Both the position numbers and the translations under genes were made by a program. Of a DNA stretch of 64,000 bases, positions 52,166 to 63,636 are shown piece after piece. The notes beneath the pieces are model-generated. The model worked only from the letters and a program-made list of their open reading frames with translations. It did not search any database and was not told the origin of the DNA. The DNA comes from Nereocystis luetkeana (taxonomy: Eukaryota; Sar; Phaeophyceae; Laminariales; Laminariaceae): the NCBI GenBank assembly GCA_031213475.1, contig JARUPZ010000009.1:10573601-10637600 (forward strand), given 5' to 3'. Numbering within the stretch: position 1 is the first letter of the stretch; every line of letters starts with the position of its first letter.

Positions 52166-52767
52166 CACGGGTTTTACATGACTTTGCCTGCAGGGTATAC
52201 AGCAGCAGTCCGACCACGAGGAAGACATAATCTGAAGCTGCAGAATTCAAATAATGGCGTCTACGAGTACTTACTTGAATATATATATTGATAGGATCTA
52301 CTGTAGGTCGTGTTACCGGGCACTCAGTGATCTGTAGATCTTTCACCTCAAGTACATTCCTGATATGTGCATACTTCGTGAAAAAATCTACCTGGTAGGT
52401 CGTGCTGGCGGGCGGGGTCTCGTGTGATCTTGCATGGTCTCCATGCCTGGGATGTTCCGCCCACGATCTGATGCGCGTTTGATTTCGTGAGATAAAAGGA
52501 ACCCCTGGGCTCTTCATTTCAAAAGATCAGTCCACCCGCGCCTATATCCAGGGACAGTCCCATGTTGTATTGCTACGATATCCGCCCTTCAGATATTCGT
52601 TACATGCCCCACCCCTGCTCAAAGCCCTTCATTCGTGGGTCAATCTACCCCTATAGCCGCGCGCTTTTTTTTCTTTGTGGGATAATCCACCTATTTATGT
52701 GCACCAAGAGTACACCCTTCATTTTTGAAGGATAATCCGCCCCCTACTACGCCCCTGTTCTAATTTA

Positions 52768-52942
52768 TCAGCTCATTCATGGCAAGGATTGGCTCAATCG
52801 CAAGGAGGAGTACACAACTCGGGGCTAGAGTTACCGCCAGGCAGAGGGACAAAAGTAGAAAGCCAGGCACGTATCAGGTACCAGGGTATCAGTTGTCCAG
52901 CCCCTAAAAGAAGTGAAACATGAGTCATTCCGTCCTCTCTCT
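52768..52942 (+). repeat. repeat R upstream of the LTR element
   Basis: Matches 63637-63785 in the same orientation: CAGCTCAT, GATTGGCTCAATC, ACAACTCGGGGC, AGTAGAAAG, ATCAGGTA, AGAAGTGA. Decayed. Confidence 0.65.
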
Positions 52943-53250
52943 TACTCACCACGCTGGAACACAAAGGCTCCCGTTCGGGGAAGTACACAACTCGCCGCAT
53001 CTCCGTAGAATTCATGCAGTCACACCTATTAATATATAGTTGAAATTGACGCAAGTAGCCGTAAACTCCTACAGCCTCCCTGCTTGCGACACTTTCATGC
53101 GGTACTAAGGCAGAAGAATCTATGACGTGCTGGATCCACAATAAACCGGAACTCATGAACCTCATGATGTGACACTGGAGATAACAGTGTTACGCTCCCC
53201 ACTTTTTGTTTCCTACGCCTACTACCAGTACGAGGTAAACAGCCACGAAC

Positions 53251-53750
53251 TGTTGCGGCGGAGGGACATGGGAGCAATCAAAAGTACGACAGGTCGAGGC
53301 ATGCAGCCACGAGTTCGTCGGGTGCAAAGTAGAGGCGGATCACCCTATATGGGTGTGCGACTCTGTGGGCGTGGGAATTGCGTTTCATTCACCAGACGGT
53401 TTCAGTCTGGTGAATGCAGAACACCTCACACCAAGGTGAACAGCTCATGCAGTACCGAGGCCTACACCGAGTGTTTTCAGACGCTACCAGGCAAGAAAGA
53501 GGAAACGTGCAACATCTAAAAAAGTTAACCCAAGAACTAGGTACTAAATAACAAAAGGCTAAACCGACTGCCCTCTCGCGTAAGCGCCTCATTACACGGA
53601 TCTGCATCGCTCGTAATCGGGAGGTTCGGTCATCGTTTACTACGCCCTAAGTCCGAGCAAAGCACTGGAGTCACTTTGACTGCCAACGGGTCTAACTTAC
53701 GAACTGTGGAGGCAAGTCAGGTGACTGTTGCCGGGGAGCTTGCCGTAACA
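53251..53750 (+). repeat. 5' LTR
   Basis: Begins TGTTGCGG, ends GCCGTAACA, with TG...CA termini. It aligns throughout with 63016-63507. A perfect 12-bp stem occurs at 53386-53416. Confidence 0.92.
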
Positions 53751-53768
53751 TGGTGATCCCTGGGAGAC
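53751..53768 (+). other. candidate primer binding site
   Basis: TGGTGATCCCTGGGAGAC starts immediately after the 5' LTR; TGG pairs with the CCA end of a tRNA. The tRNA was not identified. Confidence 0.65.
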
Positions 53769-55870
53769 CGACCCAAGCAGGACCAGGAGGTGGTGATAGG
53801 GGTATGAGCACCATGCAGGTCGTAGAGCAAGTCACGCGAGCAATAGATGCTACGTAGAGGGCTGGGGTCTGGAAAAAAAGTCGAAGAGGTTCGGCCAAGA
53901 GATGGGATCTGATGCGTACGTAACATTTGTTTTGTGAACTTAGTGCAATCCGATAAAGCTTCTGGTCGGGTGAAGCTTTGGCTTCGCGAACTGGTGGAAC
54001 CCGAGGCACAGTTGTAACTCGCCGCACGCAGCTGGAAGACGATCGTGACCGCCCACCAGTAGATGCGTCGAGGGGTGAGTGCTTCTCGGGGTTCTCGGGG
54101 ATAGCGCTCGGGGTGACCGTGGGCACTGAGGAGCAGGCGTACTGAAGTGCTGTTATCTGTGCACTACGTAAAACATCGCATAAATGGCGACCTACAACCG
54201 ATACACTTGGTACGAAAATGAAAATCAGCTTTCATCGTGAATTGGTCATAGATGGTGTTTATAAGAGGGGCCTGTGCGGATACGAAAGGCGGTTGGGGAG
54301 AACGAACGAGCCCACACAGAGACCGCGCGTAGCTGAACTGTTTGCCGTGTTGTGCTGCCGGCCGAGTCAATGAAGCAACATGCTGATGACGACGAGGCAT
54401 TGAGCTATGCCACGTGAATAGGAGCAAAGCTGCCATACTCGGACTAAATACCAGAAGTAATACCAAATATGCATATTGGTCCACGATAAATGGTGCAAGA
54501 TACCACTGCCACTATCATAGTAAGAATATACTATTAACATACCTACATACGACCGAGGAGCGGAGGATCTCAGCTGGTATTCTGAAGCACAAGTACGCGA
54601 CAACAGTAAGGGGGACGCTGGCAGATAAGCGTCCCCCGGCCCCCGGGTTTCTGGTCGGTCTAATCTCTAGACGTTTCATTTGAGCAGAAAGAAGCATCGC
54701 CATCTTTTGACACGCTGCGTTTAGAACTTCGGCTGGTTCGTGCTTACCAGAGAGCGACGGTGACTCGAAAGAGGTTCGTCGCAGCAGCTTGTATTTCTCT
54801 CGAAATTGATCTTCCGCCCGTTCTCAACAGAGGCCTACACCTCGACATTAGAGGTGGTCCAGTGGTCGAAATTGGTCGAAATTTAGGGTGCATATAGAAC
54901 AAGAGGTGACAGGCTGATACGTTCGAGGACGGGGGTGATAGGCTCCTGTGTTTGAGGGTGTACCAGGTATGAGGTATCCTCATACACGTCAGGAGAAGGG
55001 GGGGATACAGAAATGATCGTACAAGTACGTCGCCGTTGTTGTCCGGACGTTACATTCCCTCCACGTGGTAGCCACATGATCATGTCAGGTTCAAGCCGGT
55101 CGCCCGCATGTTTGCAGTTGATCAACACTGCTTGCCGGGGAAACGTGAGCTCGCTTGGTGATGGGGAAACGCATGGATAAAAACAAGTACAAACATACAT
55201 ATACAACACGCAAACGAACAGGTGCACTATTGATCCAAGATAAAACCGCCGGAATATCACAGTTATCCCGATCATCGCTGTTGCTAAAAAAACAGCCAAG
55301 AACGAAACACAAACGAAACAAGGACGGAAGGAAACAAGAAAGGAAGAAGAAAATATATACGTACAAGCAGAAGTAAACCAGAAGGAAGATCATGTCGTCG
55401 CAGCGGCTATAAGCCTCTGTAGGCTGTATGTGGGGGAACACCCCCACCCCCACGGCCTCGACGTCTCCCCCAGCCGGTTATGGCCATGAGGGAGGAGATT
55501 AGCACATCACAGGCCGATGGTGCAGGAGACCCGACCCCGCCGCCTCCGCCGTCCCGCCAACAGCTCCCGGTGCGGTCGAACTTTCTACTGCCGCCCCAGC
55601 TGAGACCCTGGTCCCCTGCCCCGTCAGTCGTGGGAGAACCGCAACAACAGTAGCTTCAGGCGTAGCCACAGCAGATACAGCCTCAGCAGCCCCCATCTTG
55701 TCGCTCCTGCCTTTAGCTATCGGGGGGAGAGCCTCATACCCCTAGTACCAACAGTGGCCACAGCAGATCCAGCTCCACTAAAGCCCCGTCGGGGTTTTGC
55801 ACCTCGTACATTAATTACGTACGCGTGACGAGAGCGTCGTGTTGTGCGCTGCAGCGACCGCCACCTAGTA
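53769..55870 (+). other. retrotransposon leader
   Basis: About 2.1 kb with no recognisable domain. It contains a perfect 10-bp hairpin at 54610-54637 and one TACCAGGTA (54961-54969). Confidence 0.5.
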
Positions 55871-56202
55871 AGTAGTGGGCACTCACGGCAGCTCCGGCAA
55901 GGGCTTTTCTCTCGTTTGGGGGCAACCCATGCAGCACAGTCCACTCTACTGGGGTCGGTCTCAGTGTGCGTTTCCTCAAGGGCTGGCTACACTTAGCGGA
56001 GAGCAGGCACCGCAGGCGCCAGATACATCAGTGGGGGCGCAGGACCCTCCTGCCTCCTATCACTCCAACCCGCCCCCGCTAGCTGCGCCTTTCGCGCCAG
56101 AAGAGGAGGGCCTTTGCTATAGGCGCAAGGACGCGAGAGGGCGACCACCAACAGAACTGTCTCCTTGACGAGTTCCCCAAGGATGGGGAAGGACACGCGT
56201 GT

Positions 56203-57640
56203 ATGGGCCTATCTATCGGACAACGAAATACCCTCGTGCCAAGGAACCTTCCTTTCGCTTTCTGTGACCTGCTGAAAAAGGTGATGGAAAGCAAGGGGGG
56301 GGGGGGATGTGGGTCATGCCCGCGGATCAAACTACGGAGAACGGCTCCAACATCCCTCACCAGGCGGACAACCGAACGCCTATGCTGGTGGAACATTTCA
56401 TGAAGCTGGTCTCACCCAACCTGGCCACGCAGGACGTGGTGGTAAAAAACACTGTGGTAGAAACCTACCAGGTGAAGGGTGAGTCACGCTCACAGACTGG
56501 GCCCGCCTGCTAGTAGCGGAAGTGTCGAAATAAGGTGGAACACGTGAGGCAGCCCGACTGGCTTTGGAGAATATCAGGCTCACGAAGGGCGGATCCTGGC
56601 TGTCCGCATCGACGAGGTTGGTACCCCACATGACACTCTAGGCCTTGCGCTTCATTACGGAGGTGGACCTACTCACCCTGGTGGAACGAGCGCTGGATCC
56701 GTTCTTCCCACCCATGCTCGAAAGGCTGCCGCTAAGGTCTCATCTGGTCCTGGTGCAGAAGGAGATCATAGCCACAGCTAGCAAGAATGCCCGTGGAGAT
56801 CAGCAACCAAGGGTCGGCGTATATGCTGCAGAGGGGAAGCATCTCACGAACCATCTACGGTAGCTTCGTGTACGACTTGGCCGGCAGGGGGCCCCGCTGA
56901 CCACTCAAGTGCAGATACCGCCACCCCGACGAGTCGAATCCGGGCCCTCGGGGCCGTGGGACTACGGAGCCTGAGGAGATCCTTAAGCATATGGGAGGAC
57001 CGCACGACTCCGACGAGGGAGTCCTTCGGGGGGGGGCAAACGCAGGACGCCGAGGCAGCTCAAAGCGGTACGGGCGCTTGCGGAACCAGTGATGGCGTCA
57101 CTGGAGAACCTTGCCACCCAAGCGAACGAGAAGGACAAGGACGCCGAATCCAGCCAAGGAGAACCAGCAGCGGCATTCGCGAATGAACCAGCTTCCACTC
57201 CAGGTTGCCACGGAACCCCCTTTTTACAAGGAGGCGTTGTAACCGGAACGATTGACACTCCAACATGAAGGAGGGGGAGGGGAGGGAAGCCTCCACCGTT
57301 GGGTGAAACCAGGACAGGGAGGCGGACTAGGTAGGAATGGAGGAGGGGCTGCCGTCCCCATCATACGGCCCCGGAACCGCCAACGAGACCATCAAGCACC
57401 ACAAGGTATGCTTTTATCACGCCAGAGGTGACGAGGGCCGACACCAACAACAAGGGAACGACTGCCGCTTTTCGCACGACGACACAGTCCTCCCGTTTGC
57501 CCACTACCCCCAGAACGAGGCAGTCGCTCTGTCTGAGCTGACGCGGTGTGAGATGGAACAGGCGTACGGGGCGGACACCGTGCAGCCGGCCAAGGGCCTG
57601 GACCCGGACCAGGAATCATGAGGGTGCGCCCCAGAGGAGC
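56203..57640 (+). pseudogene. gag-like region, broken
   Basis: Several short frames: one with EHFMKLVSPNLATQDVVVKN (near 56390), one with LVERALDPFFPPMLERLPL (56660) and one with HKVCFYHARGD ... NDCRFSHDD (57400-57480). The last resembles a CCCH zinc finger with its middle Cys replaced. Assignment to gag rests on position before the protease/RT and on the finger. Confidence 0.55.
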
Positions 57641-57899
57641 ATCCGCTGGGGAACCCTGAAACACGTCATGGACGGAGAGAACAAGGGAGGACACATAAAA
57701 AAATACCGACCATCACATCCATCAAGGGTGTACATGACAACACGAGACAGGTGTGGGTCAGGGCGACAATCTGGCACCCCAGCAGGAGCAGGTTTCCGCT
57801 GCCGGTGGAGGTATTGGTAGTAGAGACAGGAGCAGGGGGGGGGGGGGGGTTGCGCGTTGGAGTGTTGTGTTCGCTCGGTCGAGTAAAACACAAGGGGCG

Positions 57900-58130
57900 G
57901 GGCAGAGGATGATCAGCTCCAGTGGTAAGGAGTTACCTACAGGGTGGCCAACCCAACTCGGAGCAGACTTCTCCCCTCGACATCGTAGGATCATGCGGTA
58001 CACCGTTGGTATTCATGTCGGAGGACCGGGTTCGCAGGTTAACGGCAAGGGCGGTGGAAGAGTTTCCCTACGCAGGGGTTGGTGTTATAGTCGCCGCATG
58101 CCTGAAATCGCGAAAGCGTCTTTAATTTTG
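57900..58130 (+). pseudogene. protease-like fragment
   Basis: A frame with LDIVGSCGTPLVFMSEDRVR resembles the D-S/T-G flap of retroviral-type aspartic proteases followed by a FxSE motif, but the DTG triad is altered. Position between gag and RT supports it. Confidence 0.45.
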
Positions 58131-58959
58131 CACAAGGGGGAGGCGTCAAGCCAGCGCCGCCGGAGTCGCCGTGGATGCCACTGAATCAGGAAGGTCAGCA
58201 CAATGAGAGGGGAGAGCGACCGGCGAGACAAAGGTATGACAAAGGGAGAGCTAGGGAACCCAACCCCAACGGCAGCAGTGTGAACAGTGGGGAGAAAGCA
58301 TGGGACGGCTTCTGTGCTGTCGTGCCGGCCCCGACGGTAGGGGAGCCCGAGGGACTGGCAGCGCCTGCGGCAGTTCTAAGGGAAGGTGAGGTGGCGTGGG
58401 AGGACCACGGTAGCTTGCAGTGGAACCCGCGCATGGCGAAATAAGGTAGAGATGGTGGGTTTAGTCAGTGTCCAGACGGAGACCTTTGTGAAGGGTCCCC
58501 AAACTCGAAACAGACGACTAGTGCTGGTGGCTCCGACGAGACCGTTCCACATGGAGCTCGTAGCCGAGCTGGGGGTAGCGAGGGAAGGACAGTCCTGGCA
58601 ACCCCCTTCAATGCAAAGTTGTCAATCGGACGGCACGCCACTAGCCGTTCCGCAAGCCCTCGTGTTAGCGAAGGTATACGCGGAGCCAACGCAAGCGACG
58701 CGGCGAGGATGCCGCTACTGCTGCAGCGGCCCGGGAAAAGGGCTCCAGCTTTGGAGGTAGGTGGAGGGGGAGCGGAAAGGCAGACGGAGGAGACGGGGAA
58801 AGGGTCGGAGAACCGAAGGGGGTCGACCTCGCAGAAGCCAAGTGGGAGCCGCTAGGCCAGGGGTACAAGTCGGACTTGCTCGAGAGCTGCTACGGGTGTT
58901 CTGCGACAGGGGACTGTTTCCAGCCAACCCCACGATTGTGCCGGCGTGCTTCGAGTTCC

Positions 58960-59870
58960 CCTGATCAAAGAAAACAGCACGCCACACGCGGCAAAAAACC
59001 GACGATACACACCAGAGGAGGAAGCCGTGATCCAGAGTAAGGTAGCGAAGCAGTTCAGAGCTGGGGCCATCCGCAGGTCGTCATCGGCATGGGCGACTAA
59101 GTGTGTGGTCATTCGCGAAGAGGGTGCAACAGCGAGGGTCTGCCTGGACTATCGAGCTCTCAACACTGTGTTGATTTCGGGCAATGGAGGCGTCGGGGAC
59201 ATCCAGACCATCTTGGGCGGCATGAAGAGGGCAGGCTGTTTCACATCGACATACCTAGCTAGCTTCGGGTTTTACGCAACTATTGCGGGGGACCATAGTT
59301 AATAGGACATACGGTATACATAAAAACCTGTATATTTAACCATTTTTACTAACAATATTTGGTCCTATTATCTATGGTCCCCCATAATAGAGATCGCTGA
59401 GGAGGACAAGCATAACACCGCGTTCTGAGACGCTCGCACGGAACATTGAGGGAGCTCAACCGATGTGGATTCGGACCGGAGACTTTACCAGCGGGCTTCA
59501 TCGCTTTTGTTGGTGGGGCCCTCGGTCCGAGGAGAGGCTAGGGAGTCCATAACTAACTTGACGATGTCATCACCTACGCTAAGCAGGCAGAAGGACACCC
59601 GGTCCTTGTAAGGCAAAGACTAACGAAGCTATCTGCTGAGGGCTTGTTGGCGAACTTATCAAAATCCTGGTGCTGCTGCCTCCACCAAGAGGGTGTAGGG
59701 CGTGGTGACGAAGTGCGCCCGTCGCAGTCTAAGATCGACGCCGTCGCCGAGCTTGCCAAGGTTGGTACAGTCGAGGAGGTGACGGCCTTGTTGGGTAGGG
59801 CTGGCTATCTGAGGAAGTTCGTACCCCGATATAGCGCACTGGCGTCGCCTGTAGACCTCGGATCTACTCC
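58960..59870 (+). pseudogene. reverse transcriptase region, broken by a MITE
   Basis: EEEAVIQSKVAKQFRAGAIR and RVCLDYRALNTVL (58990-59180) are classic Gypsy RT motifs, then DIQTILGGMKRAG. The MITE 59283-59387 interrupts; afterwards IAEEDKHNTAF resumes in another frame. LDDVITYA near 59556 carries the catalytic Asp pair, preceded by a stop. LLGRAGYLRKFVPRYS near 59790 is the thumb/connection segment. Confidence 0.9.
59283..59387 (+). mobile_element. family A MITE in the retrotransposon RT region
   Basis: TTGCGGGGGACC to GGTCCCCCATAA with TA at 59281-59282 and 59388-59389. RT sequence resumes directly after it. Confidence 0.95.
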
Positions 59871-60069
59871 TAGACAGGAGATTTTCGTCAAAACGGGCGC
59901 CAACGATGAAGGTACCGTAGGGCGAGGAACAAGATCAGCCGCTGGCGGAGATGGTTCAGGCTTTGACATCGCCCCCGATCTTGGCCACGCCGGACCGGAA
60001 CACCCCACTTCAGCTGCACACGGGCCACAGCTAGCTAGGAGCAGGACCTGCTTTTACCCAAGTAACCGC

Positions 60070-60400
60070 CAACTCGGAGCATGTGGCAGCATTCACGAGG
60101 CACAAGTGGTCAGTCAAGTGGTCGCGAACCGACGCGAAGGGACCAAACACGAAAACCAGACGTTATGGCGGTGTCGTGGCAAGTGACGCACTTCATACCA
60201 TACATGCAGGGGGGGGAGATTCCCCCTTATTTCCGAGGAGATTCACCCTTATCACTGAATGTTCGAAGAAAACTTCGTCAAGCTACACCGATGGTCCCTA
60301 CGCCTGAACGAGTACGGCATGGAGCTACAACGGTGGCCAGGCGTCCGCCACCTGCTCCCGGATGGGCTATCAAGGCTGTCGCGCCCTGAACCGCCAGGGG
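60070..60400 (+). pseudogene. RNase H region
   Basis: FTRHKWSVKWSRTDAKGPN and then LHRWSLRLNEYGMELQRW ... LLPDGLSRLSRP, the conserved end of Gypsy RNase H (RW-x-L-x-L-x-EY ... D-x-LSR). Frameshifts split it. Confidence 0.75.
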
Positions 60401-60889
60401 AGGACGTCAATGAGGCAATTCCGGATGATAGGTCGATCCGCCAGGCATACAGGGGGCCGGAGGGAAGCGGTGCTGGACGACACTCTCCTCACTGCACTCG
60501 GTGCCGACGAGGTGGGTGCGCTGGCAGCGGTGATCGTATTGGCAGCGGCAGGGGTAGCTATCACTCCGGTCGGAGTGGAGGGCAGGTCGGGTGAGGAGAT
60601 CCTTCCACCCCCAAGGCCTCTGGAACGGACGCAGGGCGGATTAGAGACCGGAACGAAGACGGCGAGAGTTCCGGAGGACTCATAGGGCTGAGCGGTATCA
60701 CGACGGTCGCCAGAGCGGTAGCAAGGTCATCATATCGGCCCCCGACACGAACCCTTGGGCCGGTGCGGCTACCTCAGCCCCCGCCCAATGCTGAGCCCGA
60801 GGATCCCACTCCTCGCCACAGGGGAGACGCGGCAACGGATGTGGGCCCTTCAAACCCCTCGTGGCCCAGACTGGCTCAGACAGCCACCA

Positions 60890-62205
60890 CGCTACCGAAC
60901 GCACGGCGGTTGGTGGAAGTCCACAGCAGAGACGGAGTGATAGGACCTATCTTGGCCAAGCTCGGCTTAGGCGAGAACCGATCGTATCTGTTGAATAACG
61001 AAGGTATCCTGTGGCACGTCTCACATAAAAAGGAGAAATACAAGTTGGCCATACCCAGAGCCAAGGTTCCAGGGGTGTTGGCTCAGGCCCACGGCATGTT
61101 GGGCCACTCAGGCGTGGCGCGCACAACTCTACTAGTTGTGGGAACGTACAGCTGCCATACGCTAGTCGGGGTGCACGCGAGTAGGTGCTTTCGTGCGGGA
61201 TCAGGAAAAGGAAAGGGGCGAGTAGCCAACGAGTGGCCATGATGCCTGCCACGTCCCTATGATCGTGGGGAGTCCTTGGGGTGGATATCGAAGGCTATGA
61301 AGAGTAATCCCACGGTAGGGGTTGCAGGTTTTGGGCCTAAGGTCTCTGACCAATTTAGTTCCTCAAGTGAGGAACTACCTGTGAGGATCAAACTTTTACT
61401 CGCATATTCGTTTGAGGACTGGCGCATACGAGTGCCGGTCGGGTGGATCGAACGAATTTCGTAAAAGTATTGTATCGGGTGAGATATTGAGCTCCTAATG
61501 CGAGGGGCTCAGGAACTTCTGGTGCACCCCTACTGTGGGATGGTCCAGAGCAGGAGCGGTTGGCGGGGAACAGGTATGTTCTGGTCGTTGTGAATCGAGC
61601 CAGCAAGTTCTTGTTAGCTTGCCTGCTACCATCCAAGGAAGCAGTGGGGGCGAGTCGTAGGCTGCTGGAACTCCTCTCGACCTTTGGGGTGCCGCTATCG
61701 ATTCGGAGCGACACAAGGGGGGAGTTCACCGCGCAACTAACTGGTGAAGCACTTTGCGCCAATGGTTAAGGGTATCGATAGGCTACGGCCCCGCCAACCA
61801 CCCCCCAGCATACGGAGCAGTTGAGAGAGCAGGGGTGTGGCTTCGGGAGGTACTATCGGGGCTCTGCAAGGCTTGGCCTCGGTCGTGGGACAGATACGTA
61901 CTCCCGGCTTGTTGGATCCAGCGTGTCGCCCTCGACCCCAGCCTGACGTCGAACCTGACCCCATCCCGCTTGATGTTCGGTCGAGATGCTCGCACACGGC
62001 TGGACTCGATCACGCCTGCAGTTGATGGCGTGAAGTACAGAGGAGGACTGGATGCCTTCGTGGCGGACGAGCGCCAAGCCGTCCGAGAGTTACGCCAAGT
62101 CGTAGAGGAGGGACATGCCGCCCAAGACCGAGCTAAAGAAGGCCATAACGACAGCATACTATTAGGCCGAGCTTCACCGGGGGGGGCAAGCCAAGGACGG
62201 TGACC
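60890..62205 (+). pseudogene. integrase region
   Basis: The zinc-binding part shows AQAHGMLGHSGVARTTLL with a His pair and two later Cys residues (60960-61190). The core shows RYVLVVVNRASKF, where the first catalytic Asp appears as Asn, then SIRSDTRGEF with the second Asp and PAYGAVERAGVW with the Glu. About 300 bp between the zinc-binding and core parts are not recognisable. Confidence 0.85.
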
Positions 62206-62499
62206 ACGTGTTGCCCAAGGAGGCAGCAAGCGCATGGTCGAGAGAAAGTGTTCACTCGAAGCTAGCACACGCTTACTGGACGGGCCGTGGCAAGTAAGCA
62301 CGGTGGTGCACCCGGGTCTCAGCTATATGCAGTCAACCTGAATGGTCGCTGTATCAGGAAAATGATGGCGTCTACAACGGATTATGTAGCCCTTTCATGA
62401 ACGCCCAGCGGGTCTCCGCCACGCCTTCGAATACAGCTCCGTACACCCGGCTTGAGAACCGGACGTTGGACTCGCCGAGACGTCCACAACCGCAGCGCC

Positions 62500-63000
62500 G
62501 CTGCATACGCTGAGTGGCCGTAGGCTCCTGTGGGATACTGCAGACTTGAGGTCCTGGGAGTACAAGGGGAACTACCAGGACGGTGCGGACTCCAACTGGC
62601 TGAACGAGGAGTGGGCGAGGGAGAGCTTTACCCCATTGAAGCTGGATGTATTCCCCGCTCTGTGAGAACTCCACGACGCCGGTTGCACGACTCGCCTGGC
62701 CGGGACGCAGACAAAGGGAAAAAAGAGAAGCGGGTTCCAGGGAAGAGGCGCTCAAGGTACCACTGATGCGAACCATAGTCAGGAGGGAGTTTACGGACAT
62801 CAGAGGTAGGAGAAAAGTATTCGATGAGGAGGTGTGCGTGCGACTTCATCGAACCGTTCTGGCGGGTGATGTATCCGGGCGTAGATTGCGAGGAGATGGT
62901 CCAAACGGTGGGTCTGGCGGGGATGGGAAGGACCGGGGGTGGGAAGGGTAAGAGCTCTGTCATCCGGGGCCGCACTCGTGTAAGACCTGGAAAACAGTTC
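62500..63000 (+). pseudogene. post-integrase C-terminal region
   Basis: Frames encode GNYQDGADSNWLNEEWARES and, later, CDFIEPFWRVMYPGVDCEEM. The latter W-R-V-x-Y ... EE pattern resembles a Tudor/chromo-like module at the end of some Gypsy polyproteins; this is tentative. Confidence 0.4.
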
Positions 63001-63008
63001 GAGATTTT

Positions 63009-63015
63009 GAGGGGG
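63009..63015 (+). other. candidate polypurine tract
   Basis: GAGGGGG directly abuts the 3' LTR, where plus-strand priming occurs in LTR retrotransposons. Confidence 0.7.
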
Positions 63016-63507
63016 TGTTGCGGTGGAGGAACGTGAGAGCAATCAAAAGTACGACAGGTCGAGGCATGCAGCGACGAATCGTCGGGTGCAAAGCAGAGGC
63101 GGATCACCCTATATGGGTGTGGGACTTGCGTTTAATTCAGCAGGTGATATCAGTCTGCTTGATGCTAAACTCCTGACCAAGGTGAAGAGCGCATGCAGCG
63201 CCGAGGCCTACACCGAGTGCCTCTAGACATTGCCAGGCAACAAAAAGAAAACATGCTAAACCTAAACATTCATGATTTGACTACGTGCTAAATAACAAAA
63301 GGGTAAACCGACCGTCCGCTTGCATAAACGCATTATTCCGCGAAATTGTGAGTACTATCAAGGATCTGCATCGTTGGCCATCGTTCGCTCCGCTCTAGTC
63401 CGAGCGGAGCACTGGATCCACTTGCACCACCGACGGGGTCAACTTACCAACGGAGGAGGCTAGTCAGGTGGGCGTTGACAGCTCACGCCGGGGACCTTGC
63501 CGTGACA
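63016..63507 (+). repeat. 3' LTR
   Basis: Begins TGTTGCGG right after a purine tract, ends GCCGTGACA. It has indels and many substitutions relative to the 5' LTR. Confidence 0.92.
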
Positions 63508-63636
63508 AAGCATCTGCCTGCCTGCCTGCCTGCTGTGAAAACACCAAACCCATTGGAAATATTTCGAATGAAAATGCAGTTGATACACTATAGTCATCCT
63601 GGAAATCGACCCGACACCGTCGTGAGCATCACCAAC

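Larger units (their letters stand above)
45674..52767. other. repeat-rich region after exon 9; no gene recognised
   Basis: Holds minisatellites, T-rich simple DNA, degraded MITEs and minus-strand LINE ends. The remaining synthase exon or exons should lie here or beyond the retrotransposon, but no segment in the required phase looked convincing. Confidence 0.5.
53251..63507 (+). mobile_element. degenerate LTR retrotransposon, Ty3/Gypsy-type domain order
   Basis: Two LTRs bracket a 9.3-kb interior with a candidate PBS, gag-like, protease-like, RT, RNase H and integrase segments in Gypsy order, and a PPT. All frames are broken by stops and shifts, and a MITE lies in the RT. The LTRs differ at many positions, so it is an old, inactive copy. 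The five bases flanking each LTR do not match (CGAAC and AAGCA), so the target duplication has decayed or the element was rearranged. Confidence 0.92.
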
